Below are positions 5,924-7,535 of a stretch of 7,535 nt of DNA, one piece after another. Below the pieces are notes generated by a model, which was not told the origin of the DNA, searched no databases, and worked only from the letters and a program-made list of their open reading frames with translations. Source of the stretch: CAG-791 sp964386925 (GTDB taxonomy: Bacteria > Bacillota > Clostridia > Lachnospirales > Lachnospiraceae); the NCBI GenBank assembly GCA_964386925.1, contig CAYLUU010000108.1, positions 1-7,535 on the forward strand. The letters run 5' to 3'. Numbering within the stretch: the first letter of the stretch is position 1; every line of letters begins with the position of its first letter. A program made the position numbers and the translations under genes.

Positions 5924-6001
5924 TTATCCGCACAGTCCGCAGAACAATGCAACGGTGGTGCAGGCAAGGGCGGAGATCAGGTAAATAGCTGCTGTTGTCA
6001 T
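5924..6001 (-). CDS. Candidate 25-residue hydrophobic small membrane protein
   Basis: The minus strand encodes a complete 25-residue ORF from ATG (6001-5999) to TAA (5926-5924), too short for ordinary ORF calling. It begins MTTAAIYLISALACTTVALF and ends in a Cys-Gly rich CGLCG. The whole peptide is one potential transmembrane helix, without charged residues and with cysteines at 14, 21 and 24. A strong Shine-Dalgarno AAAAGGAG (6018-6011) lies 9 bases upstream, which is the best single argument that it is translated. It stands alone: the lipoprotein gene upstream has its own terminator, and downstream are hairpins at 5886-5905 and 5806-5859. I do not recognise a family. By size and hydrophobicity it could be a type I toxin-like peptide, a small membrane-protein regulator or a fortuitous ORF. 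No promoter is clearly visible; TATGAT at about 6121-6126 on the minus strand is a possible -10 without a good -35. Confidence 0.5.
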   Translation of the reverse strand: MTTAAIYLISALACTTVALFCGLCG

Positions 6002-6206
6002 GTTCAATTTCTCCTTTTCGAATTTGGTTGTTTTATGTATTCCTTTGTTACAGGGTTCGGATCGAAATTTCTGCTGAGTTATGCTCAGCGGTCTGTCGGT
6101 CTATTGCTTTGTTATGTACACATCATAGAAGAAAGGGTGTAACCAGTGCGTAACCTGCAGCGAAGGAAAAGTTGATTAAATCAGCGTTTCTCTAAACTGC
6201 ACAGAC
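6002..6206 (-). other. Untranslated region upstream of the small ORF
   Basis: No gene is supported here. Besides the ribosome site at 6011-6018, it holds a perfect 6-bp hairpin GCTGAG-TTATG-CTCAGC (6073-6089), a tandem pair CGGTCTGT/CGGTCTAT (6089-6104) directly beside it, and the direct repeat at 6137-6155. These would all fall in the promoter or leader of the small minus-strand ORF. The region is more AT-rich than the flanking genes. A + strand 128-codon frame crossing 5756-6142 has no ribosome site and runs through the hairpins, so it is not called. Confidence 0.4.
6137..6155. repeat. Direct repeat GTGTAACC / GCGTAACC, 11-base period
   Basis: GTGTAACC (6137-6144) and GCGTAACC (6148-6155) are two near-identical octamers one helical turn apart. 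OmpR/PhoB-type response regulators typically bind direct repeats with this period. It lies upstream of the minus-strand small ORF and 52 bases from the lipoprotein terminator, so if it is an operator the small ORF is the most likely target. The copy number is only two, so chance cannot be excluded. Confidence 0.3.
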
Positions 6207-6235
6207 AAAAAAACGGCTCCCCTTTCGGGGAGCCG
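6207..6235 (-). terminator. Rho-independent terminator of the lipoprotein gene
   Basis: On the minus strand a perfect 9-bp stem CGGCTCCCC/GGGGAGCCG with loop GAAA (6235-6214) is followed immediately by seven T (complement of A6207-A6213). It starts 37 bases after the lipoprotein stop codon. This is a textbook intrinsic terminator and fixes both the strand and the 3' end of that transcription unit. Confidence 0.95.
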
Positions 6236-6272
6236 CCTGCGGAGCGAATATATCCTGAATTGTTGTGCTATG

Positions 6273-7493
6273 TCAGTCAACCTTCTGGAACTGTACGAGT
6301 GCTTTCTCATTTGCGGAGGAGATCAGGTTGTATACATCATCCTCTGTCGTAGCAGTGACATCGCCTTCTGTCTCGATGGCTGCATTTCCGTCAGCATCAT
6401 AGGAAATGCCTGCATATTCGACATTGTACAGAGAGTAGCTGCCGTCCTCATTCTGCTGGACCTGTGCGGCGCGGTAGGACTTCTGATTGCCGCAGTAGAG
6501 GGTGCCGTCCTCGCAGCGGAAGGGATTCCCCGTACCGCCGGTCAGAATGCTGCCCAGGAACTCGGCCTCGCCATTGTTCTCGGCATACAGGAAGGCATCA
6601 ATGCTGACGTTCTCACCGTTGTCCCACTCGTAGACGAAATCAGTTGTTACGAGAATGTCGCCCTCATAGCCGTCCAGGTTGATGTAGGCGTAGCCATAAT
6701 CGCTCGGAAGCTCGCTGATCGCTGCGTCATAGGATTCGTAGGCTGCCCGGTGGAAGTTAATGGGAGCAACATCGTCGAGAGCAGTGAAGAGCGCATTGTA
6801 CTCATCCTCCGTGGTGATGCCAATGTCATCGGAGGATGAATTGATGTCATCGTCCTCGCGAACAAATCCGGATAAGGATGCATTTCCATCATCATCGTAG
6901 GTTAGATCGATCAGCTTAGTGTAGAACAGGCCGTTCGTGTCCTTGCTGACCTTCATTTCGGCATATTCATATCGGTCGCAGACGTACAGGATGCCGTCGC
7001 TGCAGCGAATCGGGTAGGCGGTGCCGTTGGTAAAGGCATTGCCGATATTCACAATCTTGTCTCCGTCGCTGTTATAGGCATAGAGCGAGACATCAATGGC
7101 ATAATTCGTGTGCTCATCCCACGGATAGATCTTGCCGGCGACCGCGAGCACATGGGAGCTGGCACCATCTATGGTGATATAGGCATAGCCTTCATCTGTC
7201 CCCTGCAGATAGCTGATGATCTCATCAAAGCTGTCAAAGGAATCCTTGCCGGCGCGCTCCTGTACGAAATCAGCCGGAATAAATTCATCGGCTTCCGGGT
7301 CAGCCTCGGTAGAAGCGGTATCTACGATATCGGCAGTCTCTGTGGCCTCCTCTGCAGAAGTCTCAGTGGTTGCTTCCGTCGTCTCTGACGCAGCAGAATC
7401 GACAGAAGAAGTGCCGGTACTGCAGCCGGCCAGCGCGGAGCCGGCGACGGCTGCGGTTAAAAGCAGCGTAGCGATATATTTTCTGTTCTTCAT
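6273..7493 (-). CDS. Surface lipoprotein with two tandem copies of an unknown domain
   Basis: The 406-residue precursor has a lipoprotein signal peptide: MKNRK, a hydrophobic core (about 7-20) and lipobox LAGC with Cys24 as the predicted lipidated residue. A low-complexity Ser/Thr/Ala/Glu linker (25-70) would hold the protein off the membrane. The rest is two diverged copies of one domain, about 88-249 and 254-404. Matching landmarks are EGYAYITIDG/YGYAYINLDG, YPIRCSDGILYVC/NPFRCEDGTLYCG, SYDADGN/TYDDDGN and a closing TTEDEYN/TTEDDVYN helix. Each copy has a cysteine pair (164/172 and 327/334) that could form a disulfide. The protein is very acidic. I do not recognise the domain; a role in ligand binding or cell-wall association would be guesswork. 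ATG at 7493 is chosen because AGAGAGG lies 8 bases upstream and the charged N-terminus is typical; an in-frame ATG at 7514 has only a weak site. Any promoter lies mostly beyond the right edge. Confidence 0.88.
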   Translation of the reverse strand: MKNRKYIATLLLTAAVAGSALAGCSTGTSSVDSAASETTEATTETSAEEATETADIVDTASTEADPEADEFIPADFVQERAGKDSFDSFDEIISYLQGTDEGYAYITIDGASSHVLAVAGKIYPWDEHTNYAIDVSLYAYNSDGDKIVNIGNAFTNGTAYPIRCSDGILYVCDRYEYAEMKVSKDTNGLFYTKLIDLTYDDDGNASLSGFVREDDDINSSSDDIGITTEDEYNALFTALDDVAPINFHRAAYESYDAAISELPSDYGYAYINLDGYEGDILVTTDFVYEWDNGENVSIDAFLYAENNGEAEFLGSILTGGTGNPFRCEDGTLYCGNQKSYRAAQVQQNEDGSYSLYNVEYAGISYDADGNAAIETEGDVTATTEDDVYNLISSANEKALVQFQKVD

Positions 7494-7535
7494 GTTTTTT
7501 ACCTCTCTATTCATCTTTTGTATGCGTCAGCTGCG
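7494..7535 (-). promoter_or_regulatory. Ribosome binding site and leader of the lipoprotein gene
   Basis: AGAGAGG (7508-7502 on the minus strand) is 8 bases from the ATG at 7493 and decides that start over the in-frame ATG at 7514. No convincing -10 or -35 is visible in the remaining bases to the window edge. Confidence 0.55.

Noticed and set aside
5324..5967. Long minus-strand open frame overlapping the end of dusB
   Set aside because: Antisense to a well supported dusB coding sequence, no recognisable motifs, and it crosses the intergenic hairpins.
5866..5982. Possible 37-codon + strand ORF starting ATGGGGGAT
   Set aside because: No Shine-Dalgarno before the ATG and it overlaps hairpins and the opposing small ORF.
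5756..6142. 128-codon + strand open frame, cysteine-rich
   Set aside because: It runs through the strong hairpins, has no ribosome binding site, its composition resembles translated non-coding sequence, and it lies opposite the better supported small minus-strand ORF.
6270..6839. 189-codon + strand hydrophobic frame opposite the lipoprotein gene
   Set aside because: The lipoprotein reading has a signal peptide, lipobox, internal duplication, ribosome site and terminator on the minus strand; the + frame has none of these.

Overview
The window reads as an ordinary chromosomal segment of a Gram-positive anaerobe, most likely a Lachnospiraceae or related Clostridia member. The grounds are moderately high GC with GC-rich third codon positions, strong AGGAG-type ribosome binding sites, a birA / small acidic protein / dusB gene run, and a Gram-positive type lipoprotein with an acidic Ser/Thr/Glu linker. 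The taxonomic call is inference from gene content and style, not from a marker gene.

Layout. Five housekeeping-type genes and one conserved small gene lie on the + strand from 63 to 5715: proC (pyrroline-5-carboxylate reductase), an SPFH/band-7 membrane protein, an ornithine carbamoyltransferase (argF/arcB type), birA (biotin-protein ligase with an N-terminal HTH), a 124-residue protein resembling the DUF6145 family, and dusB (tRNA-dihydrouridine synthase). argF and birA abut with no gap, and the small gene follows birA by 19 bases, so argF-birA-small gene looks like one transcription unit. The gaps before the band-7 gene, argF and dusB are 130-160 bases and hold potential RNA structures. On the - strand, entering from the right edge, is a 406-residue surface lipoprotein of unknown function built from two diverged copies of one domain, closed by a textbook Rho-independent terminator.

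Between the convergent dusB and lipoprotein genes lie 557 bases with no long gene. This stretch holds a 53-base structured element with an 8-bp closing stem, a 54-base hairpin with 16 of 17 outer positions paired (a possible bidirectional terminator), and a 25-residue hydrophobic minus-strand ORF with a strong Shine-Dalgarno that I call as a candidate small membrane protein. It also holds an 11-base-spaced direct repeat upstream of that ORF.

How the genes work together: proC and the carbamoyltransferase both touch the ornithine/arginine/proline node, but they are separated by the band-7 gene and a structured gap, so joint regulation is only a possibility. No phage, IS element, CRISPR, tRNA, rRNA or recognised defence system is visible. 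The part most worth following up is the 5716-6206 intergenic stretch: the small ORF, the convergent structured RNAs, and a 13-base motif shared with the gap before argF.
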